This document shows, piece by piece, positions 55,452 to 64,000 of a stretch of 64,000 bases of DNA. Position 1 is the first letter of the stretch; every line of letters starts with the position of its first letter. Below the pieces are notes generated by a model. That model saw only the letters and a list, made by a program, of their open reading frames with translations, ran no database searches and had not been told where the DNA came from. Both the position numbers and the translations under genes were made by a program. This DNA is from Chitinispirillales bacterium (GTDB lineage Bacteria; Fibrobacterota; Chitinivibrionia; Chitinivibrionales; Chitinispirillaceae), in the NCBI GenBank assembly GCA_031254105.1, contig JAIRVB010000012.1, positions 1 through 64,000 of the forward strand, read 5' to 3'.

Positions 55452-57632
55452 TTATGTGAAATCATCACCCGCAGCAGTTTGTGGCTGCATGCTGTAAGCT
55501 GCCGCGAGAGCGATGAGTTTTTCCATCTCTTCGGCAGTTTGTTTTATAACAGAATCTTCTATTGAACCTAAAACGCATCTCATCTCATCTTCAGATTGAT
55601 AAACAATGGCGCGGAATGGGTCATTAAAGTCTTTGGCCCTTGAGGAGAGTGTAAGCTGGCCGATTGTTCTGCAATCTTGAGAAACTGTTTGTAGAAATGA
55701 CCAGAAAATATCCTCCCGCAGCTCCTTTAGAGTCATTCCTTCAAGCTTTGCAAGGCTATGAAGGGCATGGCAGGTTTTTATGGTTTTGTAACTTGATGAA
55801 AAGGAGTCAAACAGTGAATGTATATCAGTCCAGGTCTTAACGCTCTTTTCTTTGATTAGCTGAATAATGCCGGACAAAGCGGTGTCGGTTATCACCATAG
55901 AGCCGCAGTTTAGCCATTCTAGTACTGATGCCGGGCTGCTATTCAGTTCATTTGAAGTTTCAATTAGTGACGCTAAGTTGCTTTTAAGTTCATTTAAAGT
56001 AGTAATGTTATTTTCCTGCATGTAGGGCAGAAGGTTTTTCACGCAGTAATAACGAACCATCATACGATACATTCTATAAGCTTCAGCCGTATTTTTAAGT
56101 GAAGTCGCGGGTCTGCCTCTCTCAACATTCTCAGCCTTAATGTCAAGCGTTGAACAAAAATGCGGATCTGCAAGCAAAACAGTTTTTCCTTCGTGCGTCA
56201 ATTCCAGGGCGTTTTTTTCAGCTGTGGAGATACCTTTGGCCGTAAATGACGCTTTTCCTGTCCACAGCTCAATTAAATAAAGAGCTTCAAAAATTTCGCT
56301 CACGGTATCAGGAGCTAAAATGTTGTGCTCAATAAATTGACGGCGGTGCACTCTTTTGTCTCTTTTTGCAAATTTTTGTTCGCTCCGCATAGCCGCGTAC
56401 ATATCATGAGTAAACCAAAACGCGGGAAATATTACCGGAAATCCGCTCTTTTTATCGAGCGCAAGCAGGCTGAAAGGCAGCTTTAAATCAAGTTCAGCCG
56501 GATAATCGCCTTTGGCTGCCATTGTAAATGACGCGAAGCTGCAATTGTGTTTGAAGCTTGTGCAAAGTCCGGGCCAAAAACCCCGTTTAGCCCACAGCTC
56601 TCCATCGCAGGTGCGGCTGTTATGGTTTGATCCTACGGTGGCTCCCGCGGCAATATTACTCTGTCCGCCTATAATCGAGGCGATAAGAAAAGAATTATTA
56701 TGATGTTGACAGTGAAACGGCATGATAAGGCTGTTAGCGATTTCACAGCAGGAGATAAACGCGTTATCGCCGATAAACGAATGGTTGATGCGAGCGGCTT
56801 GCGAAATCGAAACGGCTGTGCCGGTCATAACAGAGGAAAGCTGAGCGGCAGAATTTATTTCGTTTCCATATCCGATAATAGAGTTACGGATTTGAATAGC
56901 AGCCCCTATTTTAGTCGGTTCTTCGGAATCACTCAAAATAGTTGAATTGAAAAGCAGTTCCGCTCCGTCAATAACAGCGCATGGGCCGGTAAGCGTATTC
57001 CGCATAGCTTTTACATTTAGGATCACTGTATTATCCGCTATGACAGCCCTGTCCGGACATATCTCTTTGCAGCTGTGGTTTGTGATCTGGCTTAGCCTGT
57101 CCATAAGTTCGCTGTCCGCCCGAAATCTTGACCAGACAAACGCGTCGGTACATGTCATACCAGGGAAGGGGAGAACCGCTCTGCCGCCGTTTTCATTTAC
57201 CAGTTCTATTACCGGATTTTCATCATTTTTTATGATACCCATTCCGAACGCTGCGCCCGCGCTGCAGGAGATTTCGGCAGCGTTGGATATTATCACATTG
57301 TCGCCTATAAATTGTCTGCTGCAGTAAAGAAGATTATGAATAGCCGCGTCACTGCCTATAACCGAATCCCTGAAATGACTTCCGTAAAGCCCGACCTTGA
57401 GAGCAACTGTCCCATAGCGCAAAAAATCACGTTTAAAAGCTCCTATCTCAATGCGCCCTTCAAAGCTGCACCTGTGAACTTTGCCCGCGTCAAACCCATC
57501 GGCAACGACGGTTATGTTATTCCAGTCGGAGGCAGTGTTAAGCTGCGCGGCAAGCTGCGCAATTTCATCAGACCGCAAACTGCGCAGCTCAACAGCTTTC
57601 TGAGAATGCCACTTTTTAATGATTTCTTCCAT
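55452..57632 (-). CDS. DUF4954 family left-handed beta-helix protein
   Basis: A 726-residue cytoplasmic protein with many hexapeptide-like turns (RYGTVALKVGLYGSHFRDSV, IGDNVIISNAAEISCSAGAA), as in acyltransferases with a left-handed beta-helix. The helical C-terminal half starts at about 430. The NHNSRTCDGELWAKRGFWPG block is characteristic of DUF4954, seen mainly in Bacteroidetes, Spirochaetes and Fibrobacteres. The family has no firm function; a nucleotide-sugar or acyl-transfer role is a fold-based guess. Repeat copy C lies upstream of its start, between it and nadE. Confidence 0.85.
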   Translation of the reverse strand: MEEIIKKWHSQKAVELRSLRSDEIAQLAAQLNTASDWNNITVVADGFDAGKVHRCSFEGRIEIGAFKRDFLRYGTVALKVGLYGSHFRDSVIGSDAAIHNLLYCSRQFIGDNVIISNAAEISCSAGAAFGMGIIKNDENPVIELVNENGGRAVLPFPGMTCTDAFVWSRFRADSELMDRLSQITNHSCKEICPDRAVIADNTVILNVKAMRNTLTGPCAVIDGAELLFNSTILSDSEEPTKIGAAIQIRNSIIGYGNEINSAAQLSSVMTGTAVSISQAARINHSFIGDNAFISCCEIANSLIMPFHCQHHNNSFLIASIIGGQSNIAAGATVGSNHNSRTCDGELWAKRGFWPGLCTSFKHNCSFASFTMAAKGDYPAELDLKLPFSLLALDKKSGFPVIFPAFWFTHDMYAAMRSEQKFAKRDKRVHRRQFIEHNILAPDTVSEIFEALYLIELWTGKASFTAKGISTAEKNALELTHEGKTVLLADPHFCSTLDIKAENVERGRPATSLKNTAEAYRMYRMMVRYYCVKNLLPYMQENNITTLNELKSNLASLIETSNELNSSPASVLEWLNCGSMVITDTALSGIIQLIKEKSVKTWTDIHSLFDSFSSSYKTIKTCHALHSLAKLEGMTLKELREDIFWSFLQTVSQDCRTIGQLTLSSRAKDFNDPFRAIVYQSEDEMRCVLGSIEDSVIKQTAEEMEKLIALAAAYSMQPQTAAGDDFT

Positions 57633-57727
57633 ATATTATAATCGCGTCCTTTGATAAGGTTAAAAATACATAACGCAGAGTTGAAATTGCCAATTGCCGG
57701 TTATCATAAAAAATGATTAAACAGGTT

Positions 57728-57763
57728 AAACAATCGATTTTCTGTTATGAAAATTGATTGTTT
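57728..57763. repeat. imperfect inverted repeat beside repeat copy C
   Basis: AAACAATCGATTTT (57728-57741) and AAAATTGATTGTTT (57750-57763) pair with one G-T. It ends 4 bases before repeat copy C, so it may be a second hairpin of that element, or a terminator for the nadE transcript (minus strand). Confidence 0.55.
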
Positions 57764-57767
57764 CTTG

Positions 57768-57912
57768 CTTTAGCCCCCTTGAGGGGGTGGGGGGTGATAA
57801 TGTGGCGGGGCGTTACGGGGTGTCCCCGTAGAGGGGGTAGCGGAGAACAAAAACCGGACGTCTTTTTGTCCGGTTTTTGTTCGGAGCGAGGGGGAGACTT
57901 CCCCCCTTATAT
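57768..57912 (+). repeat. variable-stem hairpin repeat, copy C
   Basis: Third copy. It begins TTAGCCCCCTTGAGGGGG, and has GGGGTGTCCCC, then GGGGGTAGCGGAGAAC. A 15-base perfect stem follows (57845-57859 with 57868-57882), closing over the CGTCTTTTTG core. It ends TCGGAGCGAGGGGGAGACTT, then CCCCCCTTATAT. The stem is GC/A-rich and unlike A or B. It lies between nadE and DUF4954, both on the other strand, and ends 20 bases from the nadE stop. Confidence 0.85.
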
Positions 57913-57932
57913 CTTCTTCTATCTTTATCTTT

Positions 57933-58961
57933 TCAAATCTCACTCTGTATCTCCGGCACATCCCCCGTAAGTTCCGGCCCGAGATGCAGATACCTGGTTG
58001 TGCCGCGCTTTACATCAATATCTTTAAAGACATCCTCACTCTCTTTGGGGCTTAAGCCCGTGGCCTCACATACGCTCTCATGGCTCAGGCCGTTATTCTT
58101 TGCGAAAAGGCACAGATCCATTTTCTGATAGGAGAGGGAAAAGTAGAACTCCTCCTGTGACTGCTCCATCGGATAAGTATCGGTTGTGGGGGGGCGTGAT
58201 CTAATCTCTTCAGGGACCCCAAGGTATTCGGCAAGCTGGTAAACTTGTGTTTTATAAAGATGGGCGATCGGTTTTATGTCCGCGGAACCATCCCCGTTTT
58301 TAACAAAAAACCCCTGATCGTATTCGAGACGGTTTGGACTTCCGGCAACAGCGTAGTTTAGTCTGTCCGCGTGACAGTATTCAATCATTTTGCGTACGCG
58401 CTGCTTGAAGTTTGTGGCTGCGACAAGCTGCAAATAAGCTTCATGGTTCATGCGCGTCTTTATGATTTTGCCGTCTGGAAGCTGCGCTACAAGAGAAAAA
58501 AGCTTGTAACCGCCTTGCGCGGGCAGAACGATTTTAAAGGGTGACCCTGGAATATAGGAGGGGATTGCAGATTTTACTGCGCTGTTTTGCATCTGATAAC
58601 ATCCGGCCGCTTCAAGTACTGCCGAGATTTCGTGCAGCTGCGCCTCGATACCAAGATGATTTGCGAGGCATTGTCCAAGAGCCGTAGTCTCGCACGAGCT
58701 GTGACGCTCAGGCATAAGTATGCCAAGCACCCTCTCCCTGCCAAGGCTTTTAGCGCACAAAGCGGCGGTAACGCTTGAATCTATCCCTCCGCTAAGGCCT
58801 ATAACCGCGCCTCTTCGTTTAACTTTTACCATAAATGCCCTGATTTTCGCGCATATTCGTTCGGTTTCAGCCGCGGCGTCTATGCGCAGATCATCTTTAC
58901 ATACGCTTTTTTTATGGGCGGACGCGGCAGGGATCACTTTTGGTGAATTAGTCGGCATCAT
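57933..58961 (-). CDS. nadE: NAD+ synthase, ammonia-dependent
   Basis: A 342-residue enzyme that amidates deamido-NAD to NAD. The ATP pyrophosphatase motif GLSGGIDSSVTAALC is at about 55-70. YHLYKTQVYQ-like and RPPTTDTYPMEQSQEEF blocks follow, and the C-terminus is KRGTTRYLHLGPEL. There is no nitrilase-type glutaminase domain, so it should use free ammonia. It is encoded 78 bases after an acyl carrier protein gene on the same strand. Length is at the upper end for the ammonia-dependent type. Confidence 0.93.
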   Translation of the reverse strand: MMPTNSPKVIPAASAHKKSVCKDDLRIDAAAETERICAKIRAFMVKVKRRGAVIGLSGGIDSSVTAALCAKSLGRERVLGILMPERHSSCETTALGQCLANHLGIEAQLHEISAVLEAAGCYQMQNSAVKSAIPSYIPGSPFKIVLPAQGGYKLFSLVAQLPDGKIIKTRMNHEAYLQLVAATNFKQRVRKMIEYCHADRLNYAVAGSPNRLEYDQGFFVKNGDGSADIKPIAHLYKTQVYQLAEYLGVPEEIRSRPPTTDTYPMEQSQEEFYFSLSYQKMDLCLFAKNNGLSHESVCEATGLSPKESEDVFKDIDVKRGTTRYLHLGPELTGDVPEIQSEI

Positions 58962-59039
58962 AATATACGCCTCTCCTATAGCTGTTTATGAAGCTGTTGT
59001 AAAAAACATCCGGTATGTGCGGACGGCAGCGCGCTTGTT

Positions 59040-59312
59040 TTAAAGACGCTGAAGCTGTTGTTTTCTGGCAACAAAAGCAGCTATGTTGCTGACTGAATCC
59101 AGATTTTCAGGCACAAGCTCACTGTCCTCCACAATAACCGCGAATCTGTCCTGGATAAAACTAACCATCTCAAGGACTCCTGTAGAATCAACGATTCCCT
59201 TCTCAAGCAGCGAATCGTTTTCTTCATACTTAATCTGACTCGTACCCATAAGAAAATTGCGGTTAATGAACTCAATGACCGCTGTTTTGACCTCCGGCGT
59301 ATTTTCAATCAT
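59040..59312 (-). CDS. acyl carrier protein
   Basis: The ATG at 59312 is chosen because GGGAGGAG lies 6-13 bases upstream; this gives 90 residues. The phosphopantetheine site is Ser43 in GIVDSTGVLEMV, and the fold is the usual small acidic four-helix type. It is not the fatty-acid acpP context: the neighbour is nadE. Such stand-alone ACPs often serve amino-acid or special lipid pathways. Which one cannot be told here. Confidence 0.88.
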   Translation of the reverse strand: MIENTPEVKTAVIEFINRNFLMGTSQIKYEENDSLLEKGIVDSTGVLEMVSFIQDRFAVIVEDSELVPENLDSVSNIAAFVARKQQLQRL

Positions 59313-59461
59313 TATGAACTCCTCCCGAATAACACTTGCGTTTTGCGTTAAAGGTTTCATTTATTGCGAAAACAATTTTTGTGCCAGAGTTTCTAACCGT
59401 TGAAAACATCTTTTGTTGTTCCGGCAGATATTATCTTAATTTATGTAAGAAGGGAAGTAAA

Positions 59462-60391
59462 ATGATAATAGCCAACCCCATCTACGACGCGACATTCAAG
59501 CGGCTTTTGGAAAACGACCGCGCAGCGAAGTTTTTCATTGGAACTATTCTCAATTGCAAAGTACTCTCTCTTAAACCGGACGTCAGGGAACACACTGAGC
59601 TTGACAAAGATACCGGAAAGCTTACACTTTTTCGCATGGATTTCGCGGCTACGATAGAAACCGGAAACGGCGGGAAAGATGTAATAATTGAGATGCAGAA
59701 AGCAAAGCATCTTGGCGATGTTTATAGATTTAAGAAATATCTTGGCGGAAAATACGTTGACTCAAAGCTCCCGATAATCTCAATTTACATACTCGGCTTT
59801 AATCTGTCGGTGGATTCACCGGCTTTCGGCAATGTTCCTGTTTACCGTGACTTGCGTACTAACGAGCGGCTACATTTCCGTGATGCTTTTGTTGAACAGC
59901 TGACTCACAGCGCGTATTTTGTCCAAACACAGAGAATTAAACCGAGTTTGAATACAAAGCTTGACAAATTACTTTCTATATTTGAACAGGCTAATTTTGT
60001 AGGCGGCAATGAGACAACAAAAGAGTATCCGCTCGAAGTTGACGACCCTGAAATCAAAGTTGTACTTGATGTGCTGCATTATGTGGCAGCCGACGCTCAA
60101 GCCCGCAAGGAATTAGACAGAGAGCAGTACTATCAGGAAGCAATGGAAGAGATGTTTGGGGAAAAAGACAGGGAACTTATTAAAACAAAACTGGATTTCG
60201 AAGAAGCCAGGCAGCGCGAAGAGGAAGCCAAGCAGCGCGAAAAAGAAGCTAGGCGGCGCGAAGAGGAAGCCGTACAACGCGAAAAAGAAACTAAATGCCA
60301 AATTGCAAAAAAACTCAAAATCAATGGCATGCCAATACCTGAAATCGCGGAAATTACCGGACTGAGTGAAGATGAAATTGACAAAATCTAA
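59462..60391 (+). CDS. Rpn/PD-(D/E)XK nuclease-type putative transposase-like protein
   Basis: A start at 59462 (309 residues) is chosen because AAGGGA precedes it. The N-terminal nuclease core has NPIYDATFKRLLENDRAAKF, FRMDFAATIETGNG and VIIEMQKAKHLGD, the D...ExK arrangement of Rpn (recombination-promoting nuclease) and PDDEXK_2 proteins. A charged, repetitive region follows (about 240-280; REEEA(K/R)xRE-type units) and a C-terminal helix-turn-helix-like end (IPEIAEITGLSEDEIDKI). Such genes are multi-copy in many genomes and considered mobile or defence-related. Divergent from the ACP gene. Confidence 0.85.
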   Translation: MIIANPIYDATFKRLLENDRAAKFFIGTILNCKVLSLKPDVREHTELDKDTGKLTLFRMDFAATIETGNGGKDVIIEMQKAKHLGDVYRFKKYLGGKYVDSKLPIISIYILGFNLSVDSPAFGNVPVYRDLRTNERLHFRDAFVEQLTHSAYFVQTQRIKPSLNTKLDKLLSIFEQANFVGGNETTKEYPLEVDDPEIKVVLDVLHYVAADAQARKELDREQYYQEAMEEMFGEKDRELIKTKLDFEEARQREEEAKQREKEARRREEEAVQREKETKCQIAKKLKINGMPIPEIAEITGLSEDEIDKI

Positions 60392-60582
60392 GGTCAAGCA
60401 TTTGGAAAATGTTGATTTATAAATACGAAAAATGAAGTGCGATATTAAAAGATGGCTGAATAGTTGACGGGGAACAAATGGTAAAAAAGAATTTGTGCAA
60501 TTTTATTGACGTTACCTGCATACATTATATTTGAATAATACTTCAAGCTATCATTCACATAAAAAGAACGATAATTAAAACA

Positions 60583-61647
60583 ATGAAAAAGGCGATAATC
60601 ACCGGAATCACCGGACAGGATGGCAGTTTTTTGGCGGAATTTCTTCTAAAAAAAGGCTATGAGGTTCATGGTATTCTCCGCCGTTCCTCTTCATTTAATA
60701 CCGAACGCATTGAGCACATGTATTTGAACGAATGGGTGCGCGATATGCGCCATGAGCGCGCTATAAATCTTCACTACGGCGATATGACCGACTCAAGTTC
60801 GTTAATCCGTATTCTGCAGCTTGTACAACCTGATGAAATTTACAATTTAGCAGCGCAGAGCCATGTAAAAGTGTCCTTTGACGTTCCGGAATACACCGCA
60901 GAAACCGATGCGTTAGGAACGCTGCGGCTGCTTGAAGCAGTTAGGATCCTCAGTCTTGAGAAAAAAATTAAGATTTATCAAGCGTCAACATCCGAGCTTT
61001 ACGGTAAAGTTCAGGAGATCCCGCAGAGCGAGACTACTCCATTTTACCCGCGCTCACCTTATGGCGTTGCGAAACTGTACGGTTTTTGGATCACAAAAAA
61101 TTACCGTGAAAGTTATGGAATGTTTGCCGTTAACGGCATCCTTTTTAATCATGAATCTGAACGGCGCGGCGAAACTTTTGTGACACGCAAAATCACGCTT
61201 GCGGCCGCCCGTATTGCAGCGGGTTTGCAGGATAAACTTTATCTCGGTAACTTGAACGCTCTGCGCGACTGGGGGTACGCAAAGGATTATGTAGAGTGTA
61301 TGTGGCTCATGCTGCAGCACAATGAACCCCAGGATTTTGTTATTGCAACAGGTGAGCAGCATTCGGTGCGAAAGTTCGCCGAATTGGCATTTGCAAATGC
61401 CGGGCTTAATCTGAAATGGGAGGGAGAGGGCATTAATGAAAAAGGTATCAATACTGCCGATGGGCGCGTATTAGTAGAAATAGACCTTAAGTATTTTCGC
61501 CCTGCCGAAGTAGAAACGCTTCTGGGAAACCCAGCCAAAGCTAAGGAACTTCTCGGATGGAATCCACGCAAAACATCCTTTGAGGACCTTGTCAAAATCA
61601 TGGTAGAAAATGACATGCAATACGTAAAACGTCAGATTCAAGCATAA
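60583..61647 (+). CDS. gmd: GDP-mannose 4,6-dehydratase
   Basis: A 354-residue short-chain dehydrogenase. The NAD(P) motif [20 protein letters not shown] opens it, and the catalytic Tyr-Lys pair is in [10 protein letters not shown] (about 157). [19 protein letters not shown] is the specific GMD block. It converts GDP-mannose to GDP-4-keto-6-deoxymannose, the first step to GDP-L-fucose. fcl follows 78 bases downstream. The 190 bases before the start hold no gene. Confidence 0.96.
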   Translation: MKKAIITGITGQDGSFLAEFLLKKGYEVHGILRRSSSFNTERIEHMYLNEWVRDMRHERAINLHYGDMTDSSSLIRILQLVQPDEIYNLAAQSHVKVSFDVPEYTAETDALGTLRLLEAVRILSLEKKIKIYQASTSELYGKVQEIPQSETTPFYPRSPYGVAKLYGFWITKNYRESYGMFAVNGILFNHESERRGETFVTRKITLAAARIAAGLQDKLYLGNLNALRDWGYAKDYVECMWLMLQHNEPQDFVIATGEQHSVRKFAELAFANAGLNLKWEGEGINEKGINTADGRVLVEIDLKYFRPAEVETLLGNPAKAKELLGWNPRKTSFEDLVKIMVENDMQYVKRQIQA

Positions 61648-61725
61648 CATAAAAGGGCAGAGAAAGGGGATTGAGAGAGGCATGTTTTCTGCAAGTATCA
61701 GGCACAGCAACTCAATCTAACAAAA

Positions 61726-62814
61726 ATGGATAAAAAAGCAAAAATTTATATTGCCGGACACAAGGGGCTTGTCGGGTCTGCAATATGGAGTAACTTAGTA
61801 TCCAAAGGTTACACAAATCTTGTCGGGAAGACTCGCAGCGAGCTTGATCTGTTAGACTGTGTCGCAGCGCAAAAGTTTTTTGATGATGAACTCCCGGAGT
61901 ATGTAATCCTCGCTGCCGCCTGTGTGGGAGGCATAATTGCGAACAATACTTACCGCGCCGATTTTATCTACCAAAATCTGCAAATCCAGCAAAACATTAT
62001 TGGAGAAAGTTTTAAACACCACGTAAAAAAATTACTTTTTCTCGGCAGTACGTGCATATACCCCAAAAACGCGCCCCAACCAATGAAAGAGAGCGCCCTG
62101 CTTACAAGTTCGCTTGAATATACTAACGAACCTTACGCTATAGCAAAAATAGCCGGACTTAAAATGTGCGAAAGTTTTAATTTGCAATATGGGACGAATT
62201 ACATAGCCGTTATGCCCACCAATCTGTACGGCCCACAAGACAACTTTCATTTGGAAAACAGTCACGTAATCCCGGGTGTTATGCGTAAAATACATTTGGC
62301 TAAGCGTTTGATGGAGAAAGATTTTGATGGTATTCGTAAAGACCTCACCGCACGTCCGGTAAACGGTGTAAACGGAAACGCTTCCGACAGTGAATTAATC
62401 TCCGTTTTGGCAAATTATGGTATAAGAGACAGTGCGGTCTCACTGTGGGGAACCGGCAGCGCGATGCGAGAATTTTTGTGGAGTGAAGATATGGCTGATG
62501 CCTGTGTGTACATATTAGAGCGTGTTGATTTTACAAACATAACTCGGGCGACATCATTTGACAATGGTGAAATTCGCAATTGCCACATAAACATCGGCAC
62601 CGGAAAAGAACTGTCTATCAAAAACCTCACGCAAATAATCTCACAAGCCATTGGCTATACAGGTGAGATCTGTTTTGATTCATCAAAACCGGACGGCGCT
62701 ATGCGAAAGTTGACTGATGTTGGCAAATTACATAGTTTGGGCTGGCATCATAAAATTGAAATTGAAGAGGGAATAGGGCGGCTGTACGAGTGGTACAGAG
62801 AGTCAAATTGTTAA
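61726..62814 (+). CDS. fcl: GDP-L-fucose synthase
   Basis: A 362-residue epimerase-reductase that completes GDP-L-fucose. The NADP motif is GHKGLVGSAIWSNL. The Tyr-Lys pair is in NEPYAIAKIAGLKMCESF, and MPTNLYGPQDNFHLENSHVI is a family block. A loop of about 30 extra residues (KDFDGIRKDLTARPVNGVNG) lies after the substrate region, where many homologues are shorter. It pairs with gmd in one unit. The product probably feeds a surface polysaccharide. Confidence 0.96.
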   Translation: MDKKAKIYIAGHKGLVGSAIWSNLVSKGYTNLVGKTRSELDLLDCVAAQKFFDDELPEYVILAAACVGGIIANNTYRADFIYQNLQIQQNIIGESFKHHVKKLLFLGSTCIYPKNAPQPMKESALLTSSLEYTNEPYAIAKIAGLKMCESFNLQYGTNYIAVMPTNLYGPQDNFHLENSHVIPGVMRKIHLAKRLMEKDFDGIRKDLTARPVNGVNGNASDSELISVLANYGIRDSAVSLWGTGSAMREFLWSEDMADACVYILERVDFTNITRATSFDNGEIRNCHINIGTGKELSIKNLTQIISQAIGYTGEICFDSSKPDGAMRKLTDVGKLHSLGWHHKIEIEEGIGRLYEWYRESNC

Positions 62815-63184
62815 AGTACTCGCGGAAATTTTCAACGTCAAAGAGTTCGTTTCATAGACAACAAAACCATTAAAGGCGGTTTTGATAAAACACTGCCAGG
62901 AAACGACATATAGCTGAGGGTTTCAACGATTTCATTTGACACTTTGACACCTGCTTCAGAAAGCTTCATCTGCTCAAGCTGCTCTTATACTGATTTGGCT
63001 TTTTCCCCTGGTAGCTTTCTTGTTTTTCTGAGCATGGATAGCTTTTAACATGATAACTGCCGTATATCACGTTCAAAAACATCAAATTCTAAAAAAGCAG
63101 GTTCTTTAACTAATGGAGAATATACGCTACACCCCGCACAATTTAAATTGCAATGATGTGTTAAATGGAATTGAAGTGAGTGAA
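62815..63184 (-). pseudogene. non-coding region with a possible decayed ORF
   Basis: There is no intact gene in these 370 bases. On the minus strand a stretch near 62857-62990 reads as a short protein-like sequence (KLSEAGVKVSNEIVETL) ending in a stop, with an in-frame TAA just upstream. It could be the tail of a lost gene or chance. Nothing else is seen. Confidence 0.3.
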
Positions 63185-63507
63185 TTATAGTTTGTGGAGA
63201 TAGTTTTTTTTCTTCGGAAAAGTTTTTTTGATGATGTTCTTTTCTTCAATGTTTATAATATCTAAATCTTTTAGCATAGAAGACCGGTGAATATCCGAGT
63301 CAATAATCCAAAGTGCATTAGGGTATTTTGATACTGCTTCCGATGGAGACAAAATATTTCCCCTCACAAAGGGAGTTGTCTGCAAAATAACACGTCTTTT
63401 CTGCAAAGAATGATTTAATCTCGAATTGTATCTGTTTTCCCACGTTTCCTGCCCCAAATATGACAACAGTATCGCAATTTTCTACTTTATGGTAAAATAT
63501 TGTACAT
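63185..63507 (-). pseudogene. Rossmann-type GAGNVGK protein gene with two frame breaks
   Basis: Starting at the ATG at 63507, two bases after the FkbM stop and with GGAGGA upstream, the frame hits TAA after six codons. The next frame reads DTVVIFGAGNVGKQIQFEIKS and CYFADNSLCEG. A third then reads ILSPSEAVSKYPNALWIIDS to the stop at 63185. One extra T in a run of four and one fewer base in the GGGG/TTTT stretch would join all three into a normal protein of about 107 residues, of the kind that accompanies polysaccharide genes. Both breaks are at homopolymers, so sequencing error is as likely as decay. Confidence 0.65.
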
Positions 63508-63508
63508 A

Positions 63509-64000
63509 TTATCGTTCCTCCTCCTTGACCACTTGTGCAAATAGTTTATCCCTCAAATGCACTATTTTATAATCAGGATTTGCTTCCAAGATAATACTTT
63601 CCAACACTTGCGGATCGTCAGGCAAATGATATGTGCAAATAGCAAGCTTTGGAGCGTAATTTTTCAGAACCCAAGCGGCACCCTTTAGCATATCCCGTTC
63701 TGCTCCTTCAATATCTGCTTTGATAAAGTCAACCTTTGAGATATTGTTCTCTTTAACAAATTCGTCTAAGGTTGTAATTGAGATGGTTTCGGCATTGTCG
63801 GAACGATTTATAACTATTGAGTTAGCTACACCCCATCCATTATGTATACTAAGAGAAGCTTCTCCGCTTACATTACTCAAACCCTGTTTTAGAGAATAAA
63901 TATTTGAATTTAATTCTGCTGTTTTTTGAAGCAATTCATAAATAGAACTAGTCGGTTCAAAGGCATAAGATATTGCGCCTTTTGTGCTTGCATACGCGCT
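63509..64000 (-). CDS. FkbM-family methyltransferase, C-terminal part (5' end outside window)
   Basis: The frame is open to the right edge of the window, reading GAISYAFEPTSSIYELLQKT before the first listed start, so the gene is cut by the window. The visible 163 codons include the FkbM core: FEPTSSIYELL, the SITTLDEFVKENNISKVDFI hallmark, then KADIEGAERDMLKGA. These SAM-dependent enzymes methylate sugars or related small molecules in polysaccharide loci, which suits gmd/fcl nearby. It is followed after 1 base by the broken GAGNVGK gene. Confidence 0.85.
   Translation of the reverse strand, partial: SAYASTKGAISYAFEPTSSIYELLQKTAELNSNIYSLKQGLSNVSGEASLSIHNGWGVANSIVINRSDNAETISITTLDEFVKENNISKVDFIKADIEGAERDMLKGAAWVLKNYAPKLAICTYHLPDDPQVLESIILEANPDYKIVHLRDKLFAQVVKEEER

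Noticed and set aside
55253-55459. 68-residue ORF after the small membrane-protein gene
   Set aside because: No ribosome site, overlaps the end of the DUF4954 gene, and low-complexity basic/Ser content.
57758-57970. ORFs on both strands over repeat copy C
   Set aside because: Both are translations of the GC-rich repeat without ribosome sites.

Overview
The window looks like a chromosomal contig from a Gram-negative, plant-polymer-degrading bacterium, most likely of the phylum Fibrobacterota. The basis is indirect. It has Tol-Pal, Ton, Mla, Lol and TamAB envelope genes, so it has an outer membrane. It also has three adjacent secreted glycoside hydrolases (two GH5, one GH9) with similar C-terminal sorting-like tails, a DUF4954 beta-helix protein and a cobalamin-riboswitch/BtuB locus. 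No 16S gene is present, so the phylum is an inference.

Layout. 1-4.9 kb: the end of a tol locus (TolA/TonB-like fragment, tolB, cpoB), split by an AT-rich two-gene cassette with an HD phosphohydrolase. 5-8.8 kb: a FecR-domain protein and a class B-type penicillin-binding protein. 9.1-15.8 kb: the three glycoside hydrolases. 15.9-19.8 kb (minus strand): engB, mlaE, mlaF, mlaD and a TPR lipoprotein. 20-25.7 kb: trpD, a truncated ORF and a large single-chain purL. 25.9-26.9 kb: a 76-bp tandem repeat and a truncated ATPase-like gene. 27-29.5 kb: an exbB-exbD-exbD-tonB operon. 29.9-35.2 kb: a glycosyltransferase with a large ABC exporter. 35.5-39 kb: a B12 riboswitch, btuB and a beta-propeller lipoprotein. 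39-45 kb: tamA/tamB. 45-48.9 kb: lysS, lolC/E-like permease and lolD. 48.9-54.1 kb (minus): zapB-like, zapA, rny, ymdB, xseA and tRNA-Ala. 54-60.4 kb: an ORF6N gene, a small membrane protein, DUF4954, nadE, an acyl carrier protein and an Rpn-type nuclease. 60.5-64 kb: gmd and fcl (GDP-fucose synthesis), then a decayed gene and an FkbM methyltransferase cut by the window edge.

Most genes are housekeeping or envelope functions. The Ton operon would energise BtuB. The Mla, Lol and Tam systems move lipids, lipoproteins and outer-membrane proteins. The GH proteins attack cellulose or mannan outside the cell. The GDP-fucose genes and sugar/FkbM genes suggest a surface polysaccharide locus that continues past the right edge.

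The most unusual signal is a dispersed intergenic repeat present three times (about 19.84, 51.18 and 57.77 kb). The flanks and a ten-base loop (CGTCTTTTTG) are conserved, while the 13-15 bp stem differs completely in sequence between copies yet stays perfectly paired. Other notable points: PurL has lost the glutaminase cysteine, one of two ExbD paralogues lacks the membrane aspartate, a BtuG-like lipoprotein sits under a B12 riboswitch, and the HD-hydrolase cassette interrupts the tol genes at the place where pal is usual.
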